Assembly (NCBI GenBank): GCA_024710405.1
Contig: JANJUV010000007.1
Span: 186,001 to 250,000, forward strand
Length of the DNA stretch: 64,000 nucleotides
Source: Bacteroidales bacterium
GTDB taxonomy: Bacteria; Bacteroidota; Bacteroidia; Bacteroidales; F082
Direction of reading: 5' to 3'
The stretch's first letter is position 1. Every line of letters starts with the position of its first letter. Below the pieces are notes generated by a model, which saw only the letters and a program-made list of their open reading frames with translations, ran no database searches and had not been told where the DNA came from. Shown piece after piece: positions 55,711-64,000 of the stretch. The position numbers were made by a program, and so were the translations under genes.

Positions 55711-56901
55711 ATGAGTTCAAACAGCCCGGTCCCCCTTAGGGTTTGCTATATTGGCGGCAATCCTAATTTACTGAAATTGTTCAGAGAAAAAAGTGACCTT
55801 TTCGAATTACAGGTTTTCGAAAACAGTTTGGCTGCCATCAACATGCTCAAACAAAACACACAGATTGATGCTATCATCAGCGAAGTGTACCTGCCGGGTA
55901 TGAATGGCATTGATGTTTCCAGGGTGCTTAAATCCAAAGGAATGCACCTGCTTACCCCCTATTTTGTTGTTTCTGAGCAAAAAGACGATAAACAAAGAGA
56001 AGCTGCCTTTGCTGCCCGTGTTGATGATTTCTATGAAGCCGAACTTAATGCTGATGATATTTATTACAGGATTGGATTCTTAAAGAAGAATAAGGAGTAC
56101 TTTTCTTCAGGAGAAACAGAAAATGTTGCATTTAAAGAATACAAAATACCCTGGGATAAAAGAATGTTCGATATTGTTGTTTCTTCAATAGCTTTGCTTC
56201 TTCTATCGCCTGTCATTTTTACAGTAATGGTGCTCATCAGGCTCGAATCCAAAGGAAAGGTTTACTACACATCGAAAAGGGTTGGTACAGGATACAAAAT
56301 ATTTAATTTTTATAAATTAAGGTCCATGCGTACCGGAGCTGATGCCGCGCTTAAAGACCTGAAGCATTTAAATCAGTACGATGCCGACAGTGATGTGATT
56401 CCTGATGCAGATAAAGAATGTCCACGTTGTGCGCTCCTTCCTGAAGGAGAAACCTGCTCACCTGCTCTGTTCAGCGAAGGTCGGAAAATTTGTGAATACT
56501 GGTACACCGAAACACGGAAAAACAAAGCCTCTGCTACCTTTATCAAAATCAAGGATGACCCAAGAGTTACCAGGGTTGGACGTTTTATCAGAAACACCAG
56601 CATTGATGAACTTCCTCAGCTATTAAATGTGCTGAAAGGTGATATGTCTATCGTTGGCAACAGGCCACTTCCTTTATATGAAGCCGAATTGTTAACATCT
56701 GATGACTGGAGCGAAAGATTTATGGGGCCTGCAGGCATCACCGGTCTTTGGCAGGTCGAGAAAAGAGGCAGAAAAGGTAAAATGTCGGAAGAAGAACGAA
56801 AAGCACTTGACAATCAATATGCCAGGACCTACTCACTGTGGGGTGACATAAAACTTATCCTAAGGACAATTCCGGCATTATTTCAAAAAGAAAACGTCTG
56901 A
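55711..56901 (+). CDS. Degenerate receiver domain fused to a polyprenyl-phosphate sugar-1-phosphate transferase
   Basis: The 396-residue protein has an N-terminal receiver-like domain (about 8-130) and a C-terminal WbaP/EpsL-type transferase (about 148-395: KRMFDIVVSSIALLLLSPVIF membrane part, KLRSMR, DDPRVTRVGRFIR, SIDELPQLLNVLKGDMSIVGNRP). The receiver lacks the Asp pair (YIGGN), has Glu58 where the phosphorylated Asp should be (ISEVYLPGMNG), and lacks the KPF Lys. Glu at this place can mimic the phosphorylated state. The transferase has an extra Cys-rich insertion (C237, C240, C249, C261). It would start the lipid-linked glycan. It follows the stand-alone response regulator by 14 bases. 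Confidence 0.9.
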   Translation: MSSNSPVPLRVCYIGGNPNLLKLFREKSDLFELQVFENSLAAINMLKQNTQIDAIISEVYLPGMNGIDVSRVLKSKGMHLLTPYFVVSEQKDDKQREAAFAARVDDFYEAELNADDIYYRIGFLKKNKEYFSSGETENVAFKEYKIPWDKRMFDIVVSSIALLLLSPVIFTVMVLIRLESKGKVYYTSKRVGTGYKIFNFYKLRSMRTGADAALKDLKHLNQYDADSDVIPDADKECPRCALLPEGETCSPALFSEGRKICEYWYTETRKNKASATFIKIKDDPRVTRVGRFIRNTSIDELPQLLNVLKGDMSIVGNRPLPLYEAELLTSDDWSERFMGPAGITGLWQVEKRGRKGKMSEEERKALDNQYARTYSLWGDIKLILRTIPALFQKENV

Positions 56902-57026
56902 AGTCACATAGAAACCTTAAGATATTGTTAAAAACTATTTGAAAAGTTTAAACTTAATACGTAAAGATTCAGAAATAATTTGGCTTATATATGCAAAAGA
57001 TTTCGCCAAAGCAGGAACTTACACAA

Positions 57027-57827
57027 ATGAAGAAGCGCATCTCAACGAATTACTACAGATATTTACAAAAATTTCTATTTTTCTGTTCCTTTTTGCTCGT
57101 ATTTTTATTCTCTCTAAATGTTAATGCTCAGATACTTGAGAATGATGAAAGCAAGTTATTCAACCCTCTTACTGATGATATCACCAAAAGGCTTCCTCCG
57201 CTCCGAATCTTAATTGACTCAGCAATAGCAAACTCACCCTATGTAAGGTATGAAGAGCTTAAAGCAGATTATTACTATTTCGAAATGCTTTCACAGGCTC
57301 GCTACTGGACGGAGCACTTCAGTCTGAATCTTGACGCTAACTTTGGAAGATGGACTTTCAACGACAGAACAGAACTGGGAACAGACGGCAGGTTTTATTT
57401 CAGCGAGTCGATCAGAGATAATCTGGCAGTCGGTTTTTATATCAGGTTCCCGATAGCATCATTGATTGACCGCCGAAACAGAATTAACAAACAAAAGAAA
57501 TGGATAGAGTTGTCATTTACTCAGCGAGAAGTTAACAGCAGGGTTGTTCAACGCGAAGTAATTGAATCATACAACCTGATGGTTCAATGGCAAAACTATA
57601 TTCGTATTTATAACGACTATCAAAAATTTACTATGATTCAGATGCAAATGGCTCAGAATCAGTTCTTGAATGGTGAGATCAGCACAGCAGAATACACACG
57701 TCTGAAAGAAATTCAAACCAGGGGAAATGTTGAGTTCAGTCAGGCTGTAGCTGAATTCAGTAAGCATTATCAACTACTTGAGGTTTATACCGGGATCAAG
57801 TTTAATCTAATAAACGTACTGCGCTAG
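57027..57827 (+). CDS. Short TolC-family outer-membrane-protein-like protein
   Basis: The 266-residue protein has a signal peptide (cleavage after VNAQ, about residue 34) and one TolC/OEP-like helical-barrel repeat: LRILIDSAIANSPYVRYEELKADYYYFEM (opening OEP-type heptad), a beta-strand pair, and a long coiled helix QREVIESYNLMVQWQNYIRIYNDYQKF with QFLNGEISTAEYTRLKEI. TolC has two such repeats (about 430-490 residues); this has one, so it is half-length. The ATG at 57027 gives a proper signal start. Located between the transferase and the Wzz-like gene, where Wza-type export proteins often lie, it is a candidate for the export channel or a scaffold. Confidence 0.72.
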   Translation: MKKRISTNYYRYLQKFLFFCSFLLVFLFSLNVNAQILENDESKLFNPLTDDITKRLPPLRILIDSAIANSPYVRYEELKADYYYFEMLSQARYWTEHFSLNLDANFGRWTFNDRTELGTDGRFYFSESIRDNLAVGFYIRFPIASLIDRRNRINKQKKWIELSFTQREVNSRVVQREVIESYNLMVQWQNYIRIYNDYQKFTMIQMQMAQNQFLNGEISTAEYTRLKEIQTRGNVEFSQAVAEFSKHYQLLEVYTGIKFNLINVLR

Positions 57828-57839
57828 CCAATACTGACT

Positions 57840-60650
57840 ATGGACATCAACCAATTCATAAGGATTTTCAGAAACAACTTATTGCTGTTAATCGCCATAC
57901 CGTTGCTGCTGGCCATTGTTGTGTATTACTTTACACGAAATCAGGCGAAAGTATATGAGTCTGAAACAATCATCTACACTGGTGTCACTACAGGATACTC
58001 CATTGAATCCACTGCCCAGCGTCCAACTGACTTTTTCAGCACCAGTGCACAATTCGACAACATGATCAACCTCATCAATTCAAGGCAAACCATTGTTGAA
58101 TCTGCCATTACACTACTTGCCCAGTCACTTTCGCTCGAAGGATATAATCCTCAATACATTTCTGACGAAAACTATGATAAGCTGCAAAAGTTCATTCCTA
58201 AGTATGTCAGGGACATGGTCGTTAAGAACGGCAAATCGGGCATCATGAGGGAAAAAGAAGAACAGATCAGGTCGCTCGAAAAAGAAATCCGCACCCTTGA
58301 AAAAGAAATAACCCGTAAAAAGTCAAGAGCAATCCAGGAACTGACAAACGGATCAGAAAATGGTGATTCGCAGGACACCCAGGAATATAAAACAGGCCTC
58401 TCTAAAAACGACCCGCCCATAAAATCGGCTTCCCGGGCATTAGAAAACAATAATGAGCAGGTATTACACACAGTTCAGACCGGAGAATCAATCTTTACCA
58501 TATCTCAGAAATACGGTGTTTCTATCAGCAAACTTCGCGAACTGAATGATTTTGGCAACCAGAATCTGGTTGTTGGGCAAAAAATAGTAATTTCCGGAAC
58601 ACCTGAGTATGGCATGATATCTTATCAGGAGATAGAGTCATCATTATCGGATACATTCAGTGATGATATTGATCCCGCTTTAGATGAATTCCGATTCACA
58701 TCTGCCCAGCAAGCCGTTGCTACCACACCTAAAATCAACAGTGATGAATTTGGCCTTGGAGCCATTGACAAAGATCCGATAATACCTCCCGGAGTGCGAA
58801 GAGATGATTTTGAGAAGACAGTACAAAATCTTATTAATTATTACAATTCCAACGACAGCAATTTTGTATATGGCCTGCTTCATTATGGGGCCAGTAAACA
58901 CTACAGCATCAGGTCATTAAAGACACTCCAGATTTACCGCATCAACAACAGTGACCTTGTAAGACTTGTTTACCTATCAGATGACCCCGGAATATGTCAG
59001 CAAACCCTCAAGATCATTGCACAGGTCTTCGTTAAAAATTACAAGATACTGAAAGCCAACCAAACAGATCAGGTTGTTGATTATTTCAGAAGACAGGTTG
59101 ATTCAGCTGATGCAGTGCTGCAGGCCGCAGAGGATCGTTTGCTCCGGTTCAACAAGAAAAACAACATCATAAATTACACTGAGCAGACTAAGTTTATTGC
59201 CGAACAAAAAGAAGACCTTGACCTGTATTTTCAAAACGAGCAGATCAGGATGGCTCAATCTTCTGCTTCCTTACGCGAGTTGGAAACAAACCTGACCAGA
59301 AGAGACAGTATTTACTTAAAAAGCGACCTCATTAACCAGAAAAGGAAAGAGTATGCCGAAGTATCTGAACGTATACTTGTGAATGAACTGGCCGAGGATT
59401 ATGACAAACGTATTGGCGATGAGATACAAAGGCTAAGAAACAGAGCTGAACGACTCAGGGAAGAAATCAAACTTTATGTAGATCAACTTTATCTGTATAG
59501 TCATTCAACACAAGGGATGCCCATAACCAGACTTCTTGATGAGTGGTTGAAAAACGCTCTTGCATATGAAGAAGCCAAGGCCAGCCTCGTGGTTTTGTCG
59601 CGTAGAAAAATTGACTTCGTTAAAACATATCAGCGCTTTGCGCCTCTTGGTGCCATGCTGAAACGTATCGAACGCGAAATTACCGTTGCAGAACAGTCAT
59701 ATCTGGAATTATTGCGCAGCCTTAATCTTGCAAAAATGCGGCAGCAAAACCTTCAGATGGCCACTAACATCCGCATTGTTGATCCTCCCTTCTTCCCTAT
59801 TCAGGCCAATCCCTCTAAAGCAAGATTTCTGGTTGTTGCAGCTGCTCTGATAGGTTTCATACTTGTTGCATTCATCATTCTAGTGCTTGAGTATTTTGAC
59901 CGTTCGCTCAAAACACCTGACCGCATTGTCAATAAAACAGGGCTTAAACTTGGTGGTGCATATCCACACTTTGATTCTGCCGGTGACATGAAAGACCTTG
60001 TTTATGTGAGCAACCGACTGGTGGAAATGATTGTACAGAATATTAAGCTTAAAATAAAGCACAACTCTTTGTTTCCTACATCAAAACCATATATTGTACT
60101 GCTTTTCAGTACTGAAAGTGAGGTCGGCAAGTCGTTCCTCGCCAGTAAAATTGCCAATAAATTAAGAACTTATGGTGAGAAAGTGCTCATCCTGAATTAT
60201 GCATCCGACGGATCATCAAGCAGCGATGAGGACTATAATTTTTCGTACAGCTACCCAATCCGTGAAAACTTTACCGAAATAAGTAATATTCATGAACTAC
60301 TTGACAGTCATACTCTAAGAAGAGATAATTATCAATATGATTACATTATTCTCGAGATTCCGTCAGTGATTCATCATGACTACCCCCTTGAATTGTTGCA
60401 AACAACAGATGTTAACCTTTTGGTATTAAAATCTTCAAGCCATTGGGACAAGGCTGATATTACAGCATTGGAAACAATCAAAAACGTATCGCGCGAAGAA
60501 CCTATGGTAATTCTAAACCAGGCCGAAGATTATGCAATAAGGGAAATGGTTTCAGGTTACAAGAGAGAGAAGCAAAACACCCTCATATATAAATTTCGTC
60601 AGCTTCTTACCTTGCCTTCCCGCATACGGATTCAGGTTAAAGAAAACTAA
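57840..60650 (+). CDS. Wzz/Wzc-like chain-length protein with inserted LysM domain and decayed ATPase
   Basis: The 936-residue protein has membrane helix 1 at about 14-31, a large periplasmic part, helix 2 at about 661-682 and a cytoplasmic part. The periplasmic part begins with the Wzz fold (YESETIIYTGV), then a LysM module at about 209-252 (TVQTGESIFTISQKYG), then long coiled coils. The cytoplasmic part resembles a BY-kinase but is decayed: the Walker A is STESEVGKS (Lys764) rather than a Gly-rich P-loop, the B strand YDYIILEIPS has Glu for Asp, and no Tyr cluster ends it. It may regulate polymer length and anchor to peptidoglycan. It follows the TolC-like gene by 12 bases. Confidence 0.85.
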   Translation: MDINQFIRIFRNNLLLLIAIPLLLAIVVYYFTRNQAKVYESETIIYTGVTTGYSIESTAQRPTDFFSTSAQFDNMINLINSRQTIVESAITLLAQSLSLEGYNPQYISDENYDKLQKFIPKYVRDMVVKNGKSGIMREKEEQIRSLEKEIRTLEKEITRKKSRAIQELTNGSENGDSQDTQEYKTGLSKNDPPIKSASRALENNNEQVLHTVQTGESIFTISQKYGVSISKLRELNDFGNQNLVVGQKIVISGTPEYGMISYQEIESSLSDTFSDDIDPALDEFRFTSAQQAVATTPKINSDEFGLGAIDKDPIIPPGVRRDDFEKTVQNLINYYNSNDSNFVYGLLHYGASKHYSIRSLKTLQIYRINNSDLVRLVYLSDDPGICQQTLKIIAQVFVKNYKILKANQTDQVVDYFRRQVDSADAVLQAAEDRLLRFNKKNNIINYTEQTKFIAEQKEDLDLYFQNEQIRMAQSSASLRELETNLTRRDSIYLKSDLINQKRKEYAEVSERILVNELAEDYDKRIGDEIQRLRNRAERLREEIKLYVDQLYLYSHSTQGMPITRLLDEWLKNALAYEEAKASLVVLSRRKIDFVKTYQRFAPLGAMLKRIEREITVAEQSYLELLRSLNLAKMRQQNLQMATNIRIVDPPFFPIQANPSKARFLVVAAALIGFILVAFIILVLEYFDRSLKTPDRIVNKTGLKLGGAYPHFDSAGDMKDLVYVSNRLVEMIVQNIKLKIKHNSLFPTSKPYIVLLFSTESEVGKSFLASKIANKLRTYGEKVLILNYASDGSSSSDEDYNFSYSYPIRENFTEISNIHELLDSHTLRRDNYQYDYIILEIPSVIHHDYPLELLQTTDVNLLVLKSSSHWDKADITALETIKNVSREEPMVILNQAEDYAIREMVSGYKREKQNTLIYKFRQLLTLPSRIRIQVKEN

Positions 60651-60656
60651 AATAAC

Positions 60657-62075
60657 GTGGCACTCAACCCTGGGAGGCTTTTCAGAAACAACAATTTTCT
60701 GTCATTAACCAATAATGGCCTGATCGCTGTCTTTGGTTTTCTAAGTTTTCTGATGCTTGTCAGACAATTACCACGCGAAGAATTTGGCGAATGGGTATTG
60801 TTTATTACCCTGGGAGGTTTTGTGGACATGCTGCGGTTTGGAATTACCCGCACGGCGATCATCAGGTTTCTGTCCGGTGCTGACGAAAAACAAGCAAGAG
60901 AACTCATCGGATCTAACAACTTTATAAACCTCCTCTCAACCATTGTACTATCGATCATCATTTATGTGGTGTACCTGAACTTCTCCGAGACTATAGACAA
61001 ATCCGGTTTCGGCATGTTCTTCAAATGGTATCCGCTTCTCTCATTTTTTAGTCTTACCTTCAATAATGCTCAGTCGATACAACAGGCTGTTATGCGTTTT
61101 GACATAATGCTTTGGCTCAGGCTGGTAAACGTTGGATCGTTTATGCTTTTTCTGACTGCAAATATCTATTACAGGTTTGGGATTGACACCATATTATGGG
61201 CATACATGCAGACGAATCTGTTAAGTTCACTTATTGCAAGTCTATTGCAATGGGACGGGCTAAAGCACACTTTTGCAGCAACAAAAGAAACACACAAGCT
61301 AATACTTAATTTCGGAAAATACACCACGGGCACACTTATAGGAAGCAATCTGCTCAGAAGTTCCGATGCCTTCATCATTGGGTTAAGCCCATTTTTGGGA
61401 ACCGCAGGGGTTGCTTTGTATAGTATTCCTCTGAAGCTTACTGAAATAATCGAAATTCCATTGCGAAGCTATACAGCCACAGCTTTTCCCGAAATGTCAA
61501 AAGCAAGTATCGAAAGCAATAAAGACCTGGTTAGAAAAATATTTTATGTCAATTCAGGTGGTTTAAGCCTCTTACTGCTTCCGGTGATGCTGATCAGCTT
61601 CATTTTTGCAGAAGAAGCCGTACTAATTCTTGGAGGCGCTGATTATCTTGAAACAGCTGATGTATTCAGGATATTTTGTGTTTACGGTCTTCTCCTGCCA
61701 ATGGACAGATTTCTTGGCGTGGCACTTGATAGCGTTAACAGACCCAGGCAAAACTTCATCAAGGTGCTGTACATGGCCTCTGCCAACATCATTGGTGATT
61801 TAATCGTTGTATTCGGGTTGTCATTAATATTTATGGGGTTCAATATATCTGATATTATTTTGAATATAAGTGATATTGGGGCATTGGCTGAAAGCATATC
61901 GGCTGAGGTAATGATCCAAACCCTTCAGTGGGTAGCTATTGTCACCATACTTTTTACCATTATCGGAATTATTGTTGGATATTACTACCTGAACAAAGAA
62001 TTATCATTGGATGTCAAACAGATAATAAAAGGTGGAAAAGAGTTTATTGTAAGTAATATTAAAGTGTTGTTTTGA
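60657..62075 (+). CDS. Oligosaccharide flippase (Wzx-like, polysaccharide biosynthesis family)
   Basis: The 472-residue protein has about 12 membrane helices and belongs to the MOP/MATE-type flippase group (LREEFGEWVL-like N-terminal pattern PREEFGEWVLFITLGGFVDMLRFG, and the middle GNLLRSSDAFIIG-like GSNLLRSSDAFIIGLSPFLG). It should flip the lipid-linked repeat unit across the inner membrane. It starts with GTG at 60657, six bases after the Wzz-like stop; no in-frame ATG precedes the MOP domain. A gene for the Wzy-like polymerase follows. Confidence 0.88.
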   Translation: MALNPGRLFRNNNFLSLTNNGLIAVFGFLSFLMLVRQLPREEFGEWVLFITLGGFVDMLRFGITRTAIIRFLSGADEKQARELIGSNNFINLLSTIVLSIIIYVVYLNFSETIDKSGFGMFFKWYPLLSFFSLTFNNAQSIQQAVMRFDIMLWLRLVNVGSFMLFLTANIYYRFGIDTILWAYMQTNLLSSLIASLLQWDGLKHTFAATKETHKLILNFGKYTTGTLIGSNLLRSSDAFIIGLSPFLGTAGVALYSIPLKLTEIIEIPLRSYTATAFPEMSKASIESNKDLVRKIFYVNSGGLSLLLLPVMLISFIFAEEAVLILGGADYLETADVFRIFCVYGLLLPMDRFLGVALDSVNRPRQNFIKVLYMASANIIGDLIVVFGLSLIFMGFNISDIILNISDIGALAESISAEVMIQTLQWVAIVTILFTIIGIIVGYYYLNKELSLDVKQIIKGGKEFIVSNIKVLF

Positions 62076-62102
62076 TATTGAATTAGTTGTACTTTTAACG
62101 TC

Positions 62103-63596
62103 ATGTTTTCATCACTAAAAGACAGACAAGGTTCAGAAAAGCTGCAGCACCCGCTCGTGTTGGGCGGTCTTATTGTGCTTACCCTGATGCTTGGTATTCT
62201 GATAGCAAAAGGTGGACTGATGGTAGCAATGGCGCTGATAGGTCTTTTTCCTGTTGTGGTTTATTTTAACAGGTTATTTACAAATCCGCGAATAGGGATA
62301 TTTACCGTAGTAATACTTGGCTTCATAGCCATTGGCCTCACACGGTATATAAGAAACGTACCGTTTGGTCTGAGCGTTGACGGTTTTCTCGTCCTAACTT
62401 ATGTAGCTGTTTTTTTCAGGTTTTTCAACAGTAAGATTGACTGGTCACAAGTAAATCGTGATTTAACATATCTTTCTGTTATTTGGTTTGGATATACTGT
62501 ACTGCAGTTATTTAATCCAGAAGCCCTTTCGCGTACAGCATGGTTTTATGCCATGCGTGGTATGTCGTTGTATATGCTTCTACTCATACCCCTGTCGTTT
62601 TTGGTTTTTAATAGACTCAGGTTTGTATATACATTCTTATATTTATGGGGTATCTTTTCTATCCTTGGCACGCTCAAGGGACTTCAGCAGATTTATATCA
62701 GGCCTGATGCCGCTGAGCAATTCTGGCTCGACACCGTTGGAGGGGTTACGCACATTCTTTTTGGCGAGCTCCGCGCTTTCTCGTTTTTCAGCGATGCAGG
62801 TCAGTTTGGTGCCGCACAGGGAGCTGCCGGTGTGGTTGGTATTTTGCTTGCACTGAATATGAAAGGACTGCACAATAAAGTCTTTTTCGGCATCATGGGT
62901 TTTTTTGGCCTTTGGGGCATGATGATCTCCGGAACACGAGGTGCAATGATCGTTCCGATGATTGGTGGCATTACCTATATTCTGCACCGAAAAAACTTTA
63001 GGGTTATCATTGTTGGCAGTATGTTTCTGGCGTTAGTCTATGCCTTCTTTGCTTATACTTATATCGGCCAAAGTAATTCTCAGATCCGAAGAATGCGAAC
63101 TGCATTCAGACCTGAAGACGATGCTTCCTATCTGGTGCGCCTCGAAAACAGAAGAATATTGTCAACTTATCTTGTTTCCAGGCCTTTAGGAGGTGGGATT
63201 GGCAGTGCAGGTGATTGGGGAAAACGCTTTTCACCTCAGGGATTTCTTGCTCAGATTGCAACTGACAGCTGGTATGTGCAGATATGGGCTGAACAAGGAA
63301 TTGTTGGTCTCATATTGCATCTGTTCATCTTAAGCTATATTCTGATAAAAGGTTCATTTATCATCATGTTTTTAGTGAAGGAGCCTGAACTCAAAGGGGT
63401 CTTAAGCGCCCTGATGTGTGGATTCACCGGCATCATGGGCGCAAGCTACGGTAACGGTGTACTTGGTCAGATGCCAACAGGTATTCTGATCTACATCAGT
63501 TGGACGATCATTTTCATGGGTCTCCAATTGGAACGGGAATATGTTCATCTGAAGAATCTGGGACTTTCACCCTGGTCATTGTTTAATAAAACATAA
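62103..63596 (+). CDS. O-antigen ligase/polymerase-family membrane protein (Wzy-like)
   Basis: The 497-residue protein has about ten to twelve membrane helices and the large loop typical of Wzy_C proteins (YLVRLENRRILSTYLVSRPLGGGIGSAG, about 345-370, where the Arg and Gly residues are conserved). It most likely polymerises glycan repeat units or ligates them to a carrier; the two functions cannot be told apart by sequence. It lies between the flippase and a GT2 gene, as is usual in Wzx/Wzy pathways. The ATG at 62103 is 27 bases after the flippase stop. Confidence 0.85.
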   Translation: MFSSLKDRQGSEKLQHPLVLGGLIVLTLMLGILIAKGGLMVAMALIGLFPVVVYFNRLFTNPRIGIFTVVILGFIAIGLTRYIRNVPFGLSVDGFLVLTYVAVFFRFFNSKIDWSQVNRDLTYLSVIWFGYTVLQLFNPEALSRTAWFYAMRGMSLYMLLLIPLSFLVFNRLRFVYTFLYLWGIFSILGTLKGLQQIYIRPDAAEQFWLDTVGGVTHILFGELRAFSFFSDAGQFGAAQGAAGVVGILLALNMKGLHNKVFFGIMGFFGLWGMMISGTRGAMIVPMIGGITYILHRKNFRVIIVGSMFLALVYAFFAYTYIGQSNSQIRRMRTAFRPEDDASYLVRLENRRILSTYLVSRPLGGGIGSAGDWGKRFSPQGFLAQIATDSWYVQIWAEQGIVGLILHLFILSYILIKGSFIIMFLVKEPELKGVLSALMCGFTGIMGASYGNGVLGQMPTGILIYISWTIIFMGLQLEREYVHLKNLGLSPWSLFNKT

Positions 63597-63619
63597 TATT
63601 GAATAACCGACACCGAATA

Positions 63620-64000
63620 ATGGAAAAACAAACGTCAAATAAAAGTCAACATTATGAAGATGAAAGATATCCATTGGTAAGTGTTATCACTGTTAATTAC
63701 AATCAATCAGGAGTAACACTTGAAATGCTTCAATCTTTTCGCGCTGTTACATACCCTTCAGTAGAGTTGTTTGTTGTTGATAATGCTTCACCAAACGATA
63801 ATCCCGACATCATTAAAGAGCAATTTCCTGAGGTTAACCTGATAAAAACAACTAAAAACCTGGGCTTTGCAGGGGGCAATAATATTGCTTTACCCTATGC
63901 AAAGGGGAAGTATATTTTATTCATAAATAATGATACTGAAGTTGACCCGGGTTTTCTTGAACCGCTTGTTTCGCTTCTTGAGTCGAATCCGGAAATTGGA
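63620..64000 (+). CDS. Glycosyltransferase family 2, 5' part only (window edge)
   Basis: From the ATG at 63620 an open frame of 127 codons runs off the window. The N-terminus has GT2 landmarks: LVSVITVNYNQ (residues 18-28), VVDNASPND (about 53-61), NLGFAGGNN (about 80-88) and LFINNDTEVDPG (about 102-113), where the NDT/DxD-like group binds the metal and nucleotide sugar. It resembles rhamnosyltransferase-type GT2 enzymes. It probably adds a sugar to the repeat unit made by this locus. The C-terminal half lies outside. Confidence 0.93.
   Translation, partial: MEKQTSNKSQHYEDERYPLVSVITVNYNQSGVTLEMLQSFRAVTYPSVELFVVDNASPNDNPDIIKEQFPEVNLIKTTKNLGFAGGNNIALPYAKGKYILFINNDTEVDPGFLEPLVSLLESNPEIG

Overview
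The window looks like a chromosomal segment of a member of the Bacteroidota, most likely order Bacteroidales or a close relative. The evidence is the gene repertoire (GroES-like cpn10 paralogue, class 1 isoprenoid enzyme, LysM/periplasmic-binding fusion behind guaA, BlaR1-type M56 peptidase with BlaI, many lipoproteins with a short signal and Ser-Cys or Gly-Cys lipobox), sparse Shine-Dalgarno sequences, and promoters of the TTG-N19-21-TAnnTTTG type typical of this phylum. I see no rRNA, prophage or CRISPR array. One tRNA (Arg, anticodon ACG) is present with its own terminator.

Layout. 1-2.1 kb: 3' truncated sucD, tRNA-Arg, a small unknown gene and an ECF sigma factor with a clear promoter. 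2.2-14.3 kb, mostly plus strand: uvrA, a PD40 lipoprotein, prdX-like editing deacylase, arginine deiminase, a membrane adenylate cyclase with an HD protein, a GT22-like membrane glycosyltransferase and ligA. 14.3-24.5 kb, minus strand: ABC exporter, SRPBCC/GyrI protein, MalY/PatB aminotransferase, an ECF sigma/anti-sigma/periplasmic module, a lipoprotein, a blaI-blaR1 pair with well-defined operators, and a short-chain dehydrogenase. 24.6-26.0 kb: an array of about 3.1 repeats of roughly 240 bp, full of REP-like palindromes, abutting a Y1 (HUH) transposase, the whole unit flanked by 35-bp direct repeats. 26-38 kb: DUF456 protein, truA, guaA, LysM-PBP protein, MORN lipoprotein, LEA-like lipoprotein, typA, lplA, DUF1338 and sua5-type threonylcarbamoyl-AMP synthase. 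38-48 kb: an isoprenoid-synthase-like enzyme, a large FAD/Fe-S oxidoreductase, an amidohydrolase, a BtuFCD/FecBCD-type metal-chelate importer and a GroES-like protein. 48-55 kb, plus strand: a small membrane protein, mutL, two tandem rhomboid proteases, an endonuclease/exonuclease/phosphatase protein and uvrB. 55.3-64 kb: the start of a surface polysaccharide locus.

The polysaccharide locus has a single-domain response regulator, a fusion of a degenerate receiver domain to a sugar-phosphate transferase (the Asp that would be phosphorylated is Glu), a half-length TolC-like outer-membrane protein, a Wzz/Wzc-like protein with an inserted LysM domain and a decayed ATPase, then Wzx-, Wzy- and GT2-like proteins. 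Together these can initiate, flip, polymerise and length-control a glycan, but no Wza-type export channel is visible in the window.

The best candidates for something unusual are the REP-array/transposase module at 24.58-25.96 kb, the receiver-transferase plus LysM-Wzz plus half-TolC export set, and the orphan isoprenoid-synthase-like gene beside a strong hairpin at 39.2 kb.
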